64,000 bases of DNA from Limonium bicolor (Eukaryota; Streptophyta; Magnoliopsida; Caryophyllales; Plumbaginaceae). Positions 12,398 to 23,278 of the stretch are shown here, one piece after another. Below the pieces are notes generated by a model. It ran no database searches. It was not told where the DNA came from and was given only the letters and a program-made list of their open reading frames with translations. Numbering within the stretch: the first letter of the stretch is position 1; each line of letters opens with the position of its first letter. The stretch lies in assembly GCA_023374045.1 (NCBI GenBank), contig CM041778.1, positions 366,642,831 through 366,706,830 on the forward strand, read 5' to 3'. The translations under genes were made by a program, and so were the position numbers.

Positions 12398-14892
12398 TGA
12401 AATACCCAGGAAATTCCAAGCTAGGAATAGTATAATATATGGTATGAGTGACATGTCTGAGGTTAGTTAAGGTGGCCCAGGGAATTAATCTTTCTCCTTA
12501 AAGTGTTTCTGAATATTGGTAATGTTTTGCCGTAATGGATTTAATTATATTTCGAATACTATATGATATAGTATTATTTCACTCTCCTGATTTCCCTAAG
12601 TTATTTAAACTCCAAAGTACTGTTCTAGAATATTCTTTCCAACTTATTTTAAGTATTCAGAGCTCGAATTCTATTTGACTACTCAAAGATATTATTTGTT
12701 AACTCTCCTTATTCTTCTCTCAGTAATTATATTACTGGTGTTTTCATTTATCCTTTTAACGAGTTGTTGTTTTCCTTTGTTAAACCTTTAAATTATTCAC
12801 AACATCTCTACTCTTTCCTAAATTATTTCCTTCCAAATAAATGTTTATTAATTGATTTCTTGATGTTGTTTCTCGTTTTGATTTATTCCTTCCTGAATTA
12901 CTTCACTAATCTTCTTTTACTGATCTCCCTAATTTATCGAGATCTATCCTTTGAAGATATTTTAAATTCCAAGAGTTGGAACTCTTTCTTAATTATTTTA
13001 TTTGTATTTCCTTAAGTATAAATCTTTAATTAGTTTATTCATTTTCATTATACAAATAATTCTATTTAAGGGTTTATTTCTCTTCATTATTCTCCATCCT
13101 CAATACGCCGCTCTTGCATTTACGCTCTGCCCATTATTTTCATGCTCTTTCTCTTCAAACCCTTGGTGAATTCTCGCTAGTTCCGTCGAGGTCTGATTAT
13201 TCCCTGGTGTCCAGTTGGTAGATTGTCGGGTAATGTATTCTACTTAGTTGTTTAGTTATCTACTCGTTGTTTGATGAATTCTAATTGTTAATTTTGGTTA
13301 CCTAGATGCCGATTACATCGACGAGTGCTATCAATAGTCCGGAGCGGTTGGGCTCTTGAGGGATTTGGTTGTTCTAGGTAAATTCTATGCTCAATGATTG
13401 TTTGACTGATGTTTTGTAAAACAATTGGAAAAGGTTCTGTTGTGTTTTATGGGTTCTCGATTGTGGTTTGAGGATTTGGGGATTGTTTCCCACGTTTTGG
13501 AATTGAGGAATTGGATTGAGATTGTGGTATTTCAGTTATGGTTTTTGGGAGTCTTTCACAGGTTGTATTCTGTTGTTTGGGAGCCCATAGGTGCTCCCCA
13601 TTATTGTTATTATTTGCGCTGCACACATTGTTGCAGTTAAGCCCTTTGATCTACTCTATGTTACTGCTGTCTCATAGGGGGTGTGCACACTTAAGGACTT
13701 AAGGTGAGGTGGTTGTTTGACGGTCCCATAGGTGACTGTCTTGGAATTGTTGTTTGGGGTCCCATAGGTGACCCCGTGTTTGGAATTGTGGTTACCTCCT
13801 GTTGAAAGCTCCCTACTATGGTTTCGATATTGTTATGTTTTCTGGAAATTCATCAACTGCCCAGTAAAACCTTCTCATATGTTTATTAAAGGCAAATGAG
13901 TTCTAAAATGTATTTTACAGGTTGAGGTGGAATTTACTCAGTTTTTCTGATTTGTGCGATCCTTTCCGTGTTTTGTCTATGTTTTATGATCGCAGGTATG
14001 GATGACTGAATGTGGGGATCGGGACAGCGAATCATATAGTTTAGGGACTACGAATAAATAAGGCGATGTTTTGAACTTCAGCGATTAAGAGATGTTGTGT
14101 TGTTCTCGAAGTTTTATACATTGAGTTTTTATTTTGCTTCCGCGTAACTTGAAGTTAACTTTTGTTTTAGTGTTAATTAGTTCATTAGCCTGAGCACCCA
14201 TGGGAATTGGGTGTGACGGTAATGCCCTGGACGTTTTGAGATCCGCTGCTGTGTTAAAGGTTATGTTCATTTGAGTTTTGGTTAAATGAATTTATTGGCA
14301 TTTATGAATTAGTTTTATTTGAGTTTGAGCTTTGTATTGAGTATTTAATAATGACCCTTTATGTTCAAGAGTTTCTCATATTGTTATTGTGTTTTTCATA
14401 AGTGTTTCGAATGGATTTTGGTTTCTATTTATGTTTTTAAAACGGCACTCAAGGACCTGTCCGAACGTCCGTCCGGACATTCGGACAGGCCCCGAAAGTT
14501 TCCAAGCATTTTCATCGTTTGGCTGTGTCCGAACATCTATCCGAACTTCTATGTTCGGACAGCATGCGAGGACGGGTTCAGCTTGTAAGTCTCGACCTAT
14601 GTCCGAACTTGCAAGTTCGGACCAATGTTCGGACCACGTAAGGATTTTTCCGAAGTTTTGAAACTCGACTTGTGTCCGAACTTCAAAGTCCGGACACAAG
14701 TTCGGACGTTTGGTTTTCCGCAGTCTATTTCTCTTCGGCTTGTGTCCGAGCTTACCATGTCCGGACACAAGTTCGGACCAACTCTGTTTTGCCCTTTTAG
14801 GACTCGTTTGAAGTCCGTTTTTAATGCCGTTTGCGCCGTTAGATTTGTATTTTCATAAGCTATGTTTTGAGGTAAAAATCCAGGGTGTTACA
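12398..14892 (+). mobile_element. Solo LTR 2 of the same family
   Basis: Starts TGAAATACCC and ends GGGTGTTACA, with the perfect 5-bp duplication CTTTG on both sides (12393-12397 and 14893-14897). The empty site is visible in the sister LTR near 2535. Length 2495 bp, no coding region. It shares with solo LTR 1 the block TGTGCACACTTAAGGACTTA (near 13683, with small changes), the CCTGAGC hairpin near 14190, and the palindrome cluster near its end, so both belong to one subfamily. It lies only 123 bp from solo LTR 1, in the same host LTR. Confidence 0.88.
14455..14790. repeat. Cluster of GTCCGAAC/GTTCGGAC palindromic repeats (LTR 2)
   Basis: At least five TGTCCGAACTT...AAGTTCGGAC or AAGTCCGGAC stem-type units within about 335 bp, near the 3' end of solo LTR 2. 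Order and spacing resemble the cluster at 11908-12165, with one or two more units. Confidence 0.85.
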
Positions 14893-15052
14893 CTTTGCCC
14901 TAGCTGAGAGGCAGCGGCATGTATAACCTCTAAAACATAACCCTAATGCTCATATTTATAGAAGTAGCCACGGAAGATTAATTAAGTGCAGGTTTTTTTA
15001 TCTTATAAACTTGATTGTGAATGTGATAAAATATTTAAATCCCATTTTACAA

Positions 15053-15570
15053 TAGTAAATTAATATACACTATGATATATTCTCATGTCTTAACTCTCAC
15101 CACTAAATCTAATATGCTTGATTAGAAAACTCTTTTATCTTCCTTTTTAAATATATTCAATAATGGTTTGCAGCCAACAAAAGAACCTATCATCTCATTT
15201 GACTTATCTCAATTTTCTAATACATAAACACAAGTCTTTTTTTTACTTCTGTCTTCTCGAATTCCATGTGTAGGTCGTTTCAGAATATTTCCCAACCCAA
15301 CTACTAACCACATGACACCATCTTCAAATTTCATATTTAATTCACTTTGGTTTTATTCACATTATGTTAGGTTTAGTATATTGTCATTTTGGGTAAGTTT
15401 CGTGGTTATAATTTGTTTGGATCATTTAAGGTTCATATTATTTTAGGTTTATCCCAATCGGGTTTATTATATTTACAAATAAGTTTCGGTTAGGTTTTTG
15501 GGTTGGGTGAAACTGTGATAGCCCCTCCCTAGACAGAACGACAAGGAATGAGGAAGTTGGGCGGTGGACA
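15053..15570 (+). promoter_or_regulatory. Upstream region of the unknown-function gene
   Basis: AT-rich single-copy-looking DNA between the truncated LTR and the first coding exon. No clear TATA box is assigned. An ATG at 15548 lies in another frame and runs past the chosen start at 15571, so it could act as an overlapping upstream reading frame if the transcript begins before it. Confidence 0.4.
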
Positions 15571-18500
15571 ATGGGGAGGCTGTCTCTCCCGCTTAGATTC
15601 GCCATTGTTTTCTCCCTCTCCTTCGCAGCTTCTTCCTCCCCTCGCTCATTTTTCTCTCCATCCCCATTTTCATCGTCTTCACCCCCTTTCTTCCCCAAAC
15701 TCTCCTTGTCTTCTTATCCTTCTGGGCCCAAAGCCACCGTCGATGACTTACTGACACTCCTTGGTCCCGATGGCGATAATGCCTCGGCAATCAACCCTCA
15801 AACAGCCGAGCAGCTCCGATCTTGCCTTAGATTTATCGTTCCCTTTAACCCGAGCAGCTCTGCCTCTGTGTTAGAGAGTCCGTCCGTTCGACAATTGTCT
15901 GCAGCCGGTGAGCTTCAACGCCGAGGCGCAAGAGATTTTCAGGAGAGAGAGGGAGAATCTCAGGAGAATGAACTGATCTGGTGGCCACCCCCATCGGTTT
16001 TGGAGGCAGCGCGGCTCGCCTTTGACTCCGGTGGCAACCCCGATGCTATACATCGAATCCTAGACCCAACTGTCATTAAAGTAAGCTCCTTTTTCTCGAT
16101 TAGGTACTGGTCGATCATCTGATATGCTTTTACTTGTAGGACAAGACCTTGAGTAAATATTGGCAGCCTAAGTTTTGCTATGTTTGTGAGGAGGTGACAG
16201 GTAAGTTTGGGACCATTCTACCAGAGTACCGGATGTTGGATTGGAATTTGACTTGTGATTCCAATTTGATTCCACTTACGGGATGTTTCTTTTTATTGAA
16301 GGAATTGGATGCTCAGTTTAATTTTAACGTTTTAGTATAGGAAAGTTGAGCTAAATGTTTGGTGCAGATTATTTTTTCTTACGAAAGATGAATACCTCGA
16401 TCTTATGTTGTAGTTGTATATGCCTGGCACACTGCAATTCCTGGTTCATTATAATGCGCCCAAGATACATGAGGATGAAATTCTTTGTCCCAGCCCGATC
16501 AGGAACCACTCAAGTCTCAAGTTCTGTCGGTCTGGTGTTTGGGATCCTGAATTCCTGATGTTGTTTTGACCTGTTCAGCTGATGAGTAATCCTATAGCTT
16601 GTGTTACACAGGTTCCTGATGTTGAAGGATCAACGGAGAATCACTGTCACCTTACCAGAACTCCTTATGGATGGCAATTCATTAGTGAGGTATGTTTGTA
16701 AATTACTGTTGATGAATTAGACACAACGATGATTTTGGGAGGAGGTGACAGGTAAGTTTGGGACCATTCAACTAGAGTACCGGATGTTGAATTGGAATTT
16801 GACTCGTGATTCCAATTTGATTCCACTTACGGGATGTTTCTTTTTATTGAAGGAATTGGATGCTCAGTTAAAAAATACTATATTGTATGATATAAAAATC
16901 TTTAAAATTGCAGGAGTTAAATTCTTATCTTGCTTTATTGTTCGAAATGATTGCTTCTCGTGGTCCAGATGTGGGACTGAATGTTTCACTCAATCGGTAT
17001 GACTTATTTCATGGTCACATGTTCATTGCCAGGGAGTCTGGTCGTCTTGGTATACTGTGAGAACCCCTCTTCAGCAATCCTTCTAGTTATTTGATAGAAA
17101 AAGGCCTTTTTTTGTGGTCATTATATGATGTCTTCTGATCTGTTTGTAAAAATGACAGGTTTCATGCTAAGGAATACCCAGCTTATGACAAGGAAAGATT
17201 CCCTTACAACATGGGTTACTGCCAGAGTGGTAACTCTTCCTTTTTTTTCAGCAGGAGTGTTTTTTTTAACATGCTGGAAATGCACTTGTTGTTACTTTCC
17301 AGCAACATGAGCTGTGTATACGCCCTCTGGAGAGTAGACATGCCAGTCCTACGCAAATGTTTTTTTAAGTTGTTAAAATAGGGACTTTTAACTAGTTGCT
17401 CTTGGTAAAATATATGGGGATAAATATGAAAAGAAAGGAGCATCAACAAATCTTTTCTCTCAACAAAAAGGTATAAATCAGAGGTTAACATGTCCCTATG
17501 CTCATCAGCAAAATGGATCTGTTGAAAGTCGCAACAGATACATTGTTGATAAAGGAATTACTATGCTTGCTCAGGCTTCCATGCCTCTCACTTACTGGTC
17601 ATATGCGTTCAAGGTGGCTGTCTATTTGATGAATCGTACTCCCACTCTTGTTCTGCAAGGAAAATATCCTTTTCACACTCTTTTTCACACCCCACCAGAT
17701 TACACCCTGTTAAAGGTTTTTGGCTGCCAGTGTTTTCCTAATCTTCGCCCATATCAAGCTCACAAACTGTCTCACCGATCTACCCCATGTATCTTTCTTG
17801 GATATCCATCTCAACAGGTGGGTTATTTGTGTTATGATCTGGAAAATCAGAAGCTTTACACATCTAGAGATGTGGTTTTCTATGAAACTTGTTTTCCTTT
17901 TGCTTATTGCAGCCCCCACACAAATTCTAATCCTCATCTTCATACCTATAGTCTTCTTCTACCTAACCTATCCTACCAAACAGCTACACCACAACCCAAT
18001 GTTCTTCCTCAAACGGATCCCCCAACTACATCAGATTCCCTATCCGCGTCCTCACAGTCTGCTCCACAAAATTCTCCACTCTTGAACATTGACCCTCCTG
18101 ACCCTCACTCCCCAGTCACCACCTCTTCTTCTCCTACTCCTCAAAATCTTGAGCCATCTGAACCATCATGTCCTTTACCCTCAGATACTACAAATGTCCA
18201 CCCCATGGTGACCCGATCTAAAACTCATTCTCTCAAGCTGTTAGTCAGAACAGATGGAACATTTAATTACCCTCTCCATAACACTCAAGTTACACCTGTT
18301 CCAGACTCACCAACCCTAAAAGAAGCAATGAACAGCCCCGAATGGGTGCAGGCAATGCAGAAAGAACTTCAGGCCTTGGAGACAAATAACACATGGGACT
18401 TAGTTCCTTATGAGACACACATGAATCTTTTGGGAGTTAGATGGATTTTTTGAACAAAAAGAACAGCAAATGGATCTATAGAAAGAAGAAAGGCGCGGCT

Positions 18501-20654
18501 TGTTGCACAGGGTTTCTCTCAAGCTCCAGGACTGGATTTTATTGAAACTTTCAGTCCCGTAGTTAAGCAATCTTCAGTGAGATTGGTTCTATCTATTGCT
18601 GTGTCTAAGGGTTGAGCTATCAAACAACTTGATGTGCAAAACGCCTTTCTTCATGGCACTTGGAAGAAACAGTTTACACTAAGCAGCCCCCAGGTTTCAA
18701 AAATAAATCTTTTCCCAACCATGTTTGTCGTTTGAGAAAGTCTCTCTATGGTTTGAAGCAATCTCCTAGGTCATGGTATGCCAAACTAGGTTCATTTTTT
18801 ATTGAGCTTGGTTTCATCATTTCTAAGTCTGATCACTCCCTATTTATCTACAATCATGGACAAACAGCAGTCTACTTGCTTGTCTACGTTGATGATATTG
18901 TTCTTACAGGGTCCTGTCCCAATCTGTTACGAAAATTTATCTCAATTTTTGGAGCACATTTTCCTATTACAGAGATTGGAGATTTATCTTTCTTTTTGGT
19001 GGTTTCAGTTTCTCGCAACAAACAGGGCCTCACCATGACTCAAACACAATTTGCCAAGGATCTCCTGATCAAAAACAACATGCTCAACTCAAAACCCGTC
19101 TCTACCCCCATTTCTCCCACTGTTAACCTAGACACTGTCGACTCCCCCTTGTTCTCTAATCCTACACAGTATCGAAGTACTGTAGGGAGTCTCCAGTACC
19201 TCTCTTTTAACCGTCCTGATCTAAATTTTGCAGTCAGTAGAGTGTGCCAATTTATGCATGCTCCAAGGGAAATTCACTGGAAAGCGGTTAAAAGAATTAT
19301 GCGCTACCTGAATAATACTCGGAGTCTCGGTTTATTATTCTCTGCATCCCCCGCTGGTTCTCTTCAAGTGTATACCGACGCTGATTGGGGAGGTTGTCTC
19401 TCAGACCGCCGGTCAACTTCGGGCTACCTCATCTTTCTCTGCCAACATCTGATATCCTAGAGCTCTCGTAAGCAACCCACGGTGTCCCGTTCCTCGACGG
19501 AGGCAGAATACAAGGCGCTCGCCTCTGGTGCAGCAGAGAGTTTGTGCCTTTGTGGCTCCAGCAACTATTGGCTGAGTTAGGTTTTCGACTTCACACAGCC
19601 CCGACTCTTCATTGCGATAGCTTGAGTGCCACTTTCCTTGCTTCAAACCCGATTTTGCACAGCAGAGTAAAACAAATGGAGTTAGACTATCATTTTATTC
19701 GAGAAAGAGTGAAGAATGGAGGATTAAAGGTGGTTCATTTACCGGCGGAAGAACAGCTTGCTGATGGGTTGACAAAACCCTTGTCTTCTGTCCCGTTTCA
19801 ACGCATTCGGTCAAAACTTCTTTGACAGGAAGGGTTTGACTCGAGGGGGGATAGTAAACAATATGGGCCTATTAGTTATTAGTTGTCATGGGCCAGTGTA
19901 TGTATTGGTTTTATTCAGCCCATATAGTTTCAGTACTTACTCTTACAGGCCTTGTTCAGTGTACAGACTCCTTATATAAATAGGACCACTATGTAATAAT
20001 ACCATGACGGGACATTAGAATACCAAACCCTACTATTCATAGTAAGGAGCAAGAAGGCTCAGTGAAATTAACTTAGTTCACCTGCCTGAGCGAAGCATGT
20101 AACTACTCCACTGATTTTTCGTAACCCTCCCTTTGTTTTCACTCAGGTTCAACTGTAGCTTATGACAAAGCCATGGATTTGCGGAACATTCTATGGTTGG
20201 CACCCTTACCATCTGATTCTGGTGGAACTTGGGTCATGCCTGGTAAGAACTCAACTTCTATCTTACATGATTACCATTGATTTAAAAAAACTATACGACA
20301 GATGAGCAGGGTTGGAAACTTTTGCATTTACAAAGCCTAGGTTTGTTTCTTGTGATGGTGACCAGGTGTCCTTGTGGTCCTAGATGCCAACCCTGAAGGA
20401 ATCATATACAGGGATCTGGTGCCAGAATACGTTCAATTTGTAAGGACATTATATGAAGGTTTGTTTCTAATTCTGAAGGTGCCTAGTGATGGCTAAATAT
20501 TTTATTAAAAGTTTCTGTTTTTGTCTACCGGTAAGTATATACTCAGATCTTGTCTTTATAAATCTTTGTAGATGCTTTCGGAGAGTTGGTTGTTGATGTA
20601 AATTATCTGAATGTTGAAGACGGTGAACTCAATTTTCGGATTTTCATTTGCTGA
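15571..20654 (+). CDS. Conserved plant protein of unknown function (7 exons, 357 residues)
   Basis: Exons 15571-16080, 16612-16689, 16914-17056, 17159-17229, 20147-20242, 20366-20458 and 20572-20654 join in frame at GT-AG sites and encode 357 residues ending at TGA 20652-20654. I recognise the downstream sequence as a family conserved across land plants but cannot attach a function. Residues about 5-24 are hydrophobic and Ser/Ala-rich ([13 protein letters not shown]), suggesting a signal or transit peptide; a Ser/Pro-rich stretch follows. Conserved-looking blocks include [20 protein letters not shown] (end of exon 1), [12 protein letters not shown] (exon 2), [15 protein letters not shown] (exon 3), [11 protein letters not shown] and FPYNMGYCQ (exon 4), [13 protein letters not shown] (exon 5) and [11 protein letters not shown] (exon 7). 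Intron 4 is 2.9 kb because of a Copia insertion; introns 1 and 2 share a 131-bp duplicated segment. The frame is open throughout, so the gene is probably functional if that intron is spliced. Confidence 0.85.
16188..16318 (+). repeat. Intronic 131-bp duplication, copy A
   Basis: Lies in intron 1 of the unknown-function gene and is nearly identical to 16739-16869 in intron 2, starting GAGGAGGTGACAGGTAAGTT and ending GGATGCTCAGTT. Neither copy contributes to the inferred protein. Only a few base differences are visible, so the duplication is fairly recent or maintained by conversion. Confidence 0.9.
16739..16869 (+). repeat. Intronic 131-bp duplication, copy B
   Basis: Partner of 16188-16318, placed in intron 2, 551 bp downstream. 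The two copies bracket exon 2 (16612-16689), so unequal recombination between them would remove that 26-codon exon without shifting the frame. Confidence 0.9.
17404..19851 (+). pseudogene. Copia-type pol remnant in intron 4 (integrase end, RT, RNase H)
   Basis: A 5'-truncated Ty1/copia polyprotein in the same orientation as the host gene. Gag, protease and the integrase N-terminal half are absent. The frame enters in integrase ([19 protein letters not shown], then [19 protein letters not shown], around 17500-17650), passes a Pro/Ser-rich linker and reaches reverse transcriptase (YVDD at 18885-18896; [16 protein letters not shown] upstream) and RNase H ([27 protein letters not shown] near the end). 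It is broken by in-frame TGA codons at 18451 and 18613, a frame change near 18655, a TAG at 19458 and another frame change near 19540. A purine tract at 19843-19851 precedes the 3' LTR. It is an inactive element that lengthens the intron. Confidence 0.92.
19852..20110 (+). mobile_element. 3' LTR of the intronic Copia element
   Basis: Follows the purine-rich tract GAGGGGGGA. It contains a promoter-like TATATAAATA at 19973-19982, so the element could start transcription inside the host intron towards exon 5. The right end is not fixed, because no 5' LTR survives to compare; a CA near 20110 is a plausible end. The host 3' splice site with its pyrimidine tract follows at 20146. Confidence 0.65.
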
Positions 20655-21000
20655 TACCTCATCATGAGGATTGGAGTAATAGAAGGCGAAAAGGAGAGAA
20701 CAGAGAACTAAAGTACCTGATCTGGTCTAACGGCAAAATTGGCATTCACTTGGTTCTGTTGCAGCTTGACCTGGGGAACTGGATTTATTCCGTGCATATG
20801 CATGCGCCCCGTCAAAAAGTACCGTACAAAGAACTTTTAGACATCATTGTTTTAGCTGGTTTATGCATTATCAGTTGGGACGATCAGTTTAGTCTATTTT
20901 TTTTGGGTGTGTTATAGATTAGGTATTATCTATTCTTGAAACTTATTTAAAACATCATTATCATTTAGTTAATCAGTTGATTTACATAATATTAGTCACA
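20655..21000 (+). other. Probable 3' UTR and downstream flank of the unknown-function gene
   Basis: Non-coding sequence after the stop codon, becoming T- and A-rich from about 20880. No canonical AATAAA is seen close to the stop. The end of the transcript cannot be placed. Confidence 0.4.
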
Positions 21001-21786
21001 TTATCAGTTGGTTTATCAGTCAAAAACCAAAATTGTAACGAATAAATTCTTGAAGAAAAAAAACTCAGGAAGACACGCAGCGGAAAACACTAAACAACAT
21101 TCGGGCACCAAGCAAATACGCATGCGCACAGAAACATTGAACGCACGCATTAAAGCAAACAAGCATTCACATACAAATGGCGTCAAGCTCATAGCTTGAC
21201 ATGTCTTAGGGTAATTTAACCCGAGGCACCGACGATGCGGCACTATGCCAGTATGCCGGAATGCACCACTCATAACCGCAAGGATGAGAGTGGACTTATA
21301 CCACCCTTAGCAGATAAGTTATCTGGTCATCCCAATTCCCTTAACATTATGTGTCAAGGTCAAAGGGGATCTACACACCACTTGCAACTCCTGCCCAAGT
21401 GTACAACCCAAATACAAGTAATGCCGGTGTTCAGGTAACAACAAGGTTAGCCCACACAGTCAATGCAAGCACCGACAACCGGAGGGTGAGGGCGTCGGGC
21501 GGACACCAACACACTTATCTCCGCCCTAATCCAACTCATCCCTGTGCGAACCACAAAGGCTCTAACGATGTGCCGCCCGCACATCGGGGTAAGGATAACC
21601 AGGGACATGTTGAGTAGATGTCGTCAGCTCTCGGCATCTGGGTAATAGAAGCTCGCACCGTAGTTCCAAAGTTCTATCTCCAAGGGGCCCCTCAACTACC
21701 TGCACACATGCAAGTTAGCATAAAGGGCGTATAACAAAGAGAGATTGAGTCATCGCAACGTAGGTACGAAAGGGCTGCTTCTTTTA

Positions 21787-22760
21787 TTAATTGAGATACA
21801 AGACCCGAAGGCTAACATTACATCGTTGAGTGCAAATATATTCTGGTGTCAAACTGCTTGTCTTTGTCCTTACAAAAACTGGACGTAACAAACCTCCCCC
21901 ATCTAAGTCTTTGTCGTCCCTCGGCAAAGATTCTAAGTATTTTTGTATCTCATCTCGTAAATGCAGTAAGCTACCCTCTCGCCCACGTTGCAACTTCTTT
22001 CTCTCTATTTTGATACGAAATTTCCCAGCATGAACAACAACTCGATGTTGCTCATCAAGCAACTAGGTCCTTAGCGGGGTGTAGCGGCGAGTCTTTGTCA
22101 TCATGGACTTCGATGCTTCCCGGATTCTGACCACCAGGTCAATTCCCACATGAGAGATATTGTTGTTCAACCCAAAACAATGCCGACTCAGAGCATCAGG
22201 GACACCATTATGCCGACCCGAAAACTTGTCCCATCTTGCTTGCTTAGGGAACAACTTCTCCTGCGTGGTAAAATAGATGTTAGCCACATTACCCGTGACA
22301 ACAAAAAAAGGAAAGAAAACTTAGTTCCGGGAAGGTAATGCCTCCAAATCATAAGACAGAGGATTACCGCAAGCATCTCTTGCACATGAGCCGAATAACG
22401 TTGTTCAGCTCGTCATAACTTCAGACTCACAAGGGACTTATCAAACTCAGGCAACTTAAGCACTGGTTCTGAGGAAATAGGTCACTTCAACCACTCGAAT
22501 GCCTTCAGGGCGCGCACCCGTCCCCGTCCCATTTTTGCTCACTTTGAGCAAGTCGGTAAAAATGGGCTACCTTTTGAGAAAACCCTTCCCCGCATCAGCG
22601 TTGATATTTCGCCAAACCCAAGAAAGGATGGAATTCAGATACATCCCTCGGAGTCGTCCACTCTAGGATCGCTTTCACCTTGGATGGGTCCATACGAACC
22701 GCCCCGACGAGGATGATGTGGCCTGTGAAAGCGAATTCTCATTAACCGAACGAACACTTC
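21787..22760 (-). pseudogene. Ty3/gypsy pol remnant (RT/RNase H region), minus strand
   Basis: Read on the minus strand, the sequence passes from the end of reverse transcriptase (FTGHIILVGAVRMDPSKVKA followed by an EWTTPRDVSEF-like phrase, about 22735-22610) into RNase H (EMLAVILCLMIWRHYLPGTKF-like, about 22385-22310), then KQARWDKF and HNGVPDALSRH (about 22250-22170). These are order-correct hallmarks of chromovirus-type polyproteins (KVEAIxEW, ELLAVVxALKxWRHYL, SPKQARWxxF, VADALSR). Frame changes separate the blocks, so the copy is dead. The flanks 21000-21790 and 22760-22980 are probably the rest of the element but show no further motif I can name. Confidence 0.85.
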
Positions 22761-23278
22761 TCCCTCTTCACACTAGCTCGTGTGCCCGTAAACGATCCCG
22801 CAAAAAGGAGATCCCCATAACATGGGGAATCGTGGAAACTCCAAGATCTCAAAAGTCTCAACTCCCCCTACATACCGACTTATATACATAATTTACATGT
22901 GCCATTAATAGGCATAACTTCGTCGCCCTGAGTGTCATGCAGACACTTAGGATTTTGACAACCCCAACCCCTACCGCTGTGACAGCCGCAAAGCTTATAT
23001 TGATTTTACACAATCATCTAGTTTTGAAATCAGTCATCAGCTCATATCAGTTTATATCAGCTATTAGCTACCAGCTTTTACAATGCAAAAGAATGAGGCC
23101 TTAGATTGGAAAGCATATTAGTGGCTTAACTATGGGTGATGATTTTAAGGGAAGTTTGAAGATATCAGCGCATCCATGCTCTGGGCAAGCTGCGTGGCAT
23201 TTGGTGCAGTTTGTCCACTTTGCAATCCAGTCAGCAGCTGACTGGATTGTTTTGCTGATTAGGCTGTCTTTTTACTAT

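Larger units (their letters stand above)
8828..15052 (-). mobile_element. 5' LTR of the Athila-like element, split by two solo LTRs and truncated
   Basis: LTR sequence is present in three pieces: 8828-9615, 12275-12397 and 14893-15052. Joined conceptually, they match 1617-2698 in order. Breakpoints are exact, because the uninterrupted copy shows the empty sites near 2415 and 2535. Homology stops at about 15052, so roughly 415 bp of the LTR start seen in the other copy (2699-3113) is missing. The truncation ends about 520 bp upstream of the start codon of the next gene. Confidence 0.85.

Noticed and set aside
16149..16340. Extra exon in intron 1 of the unknown-function gene
   Set aside because: The open frame belongs to the 131-bp duplicated intronic segment; exon 1 joins exon 2 directly in frame with conserved sequence across the junction.
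20648..20917. Separate 89-codon gene after the unknown-function gene
   Set aside because: It overlaps the stop codon of that gene and lies in its 3' UTR, with no motif.
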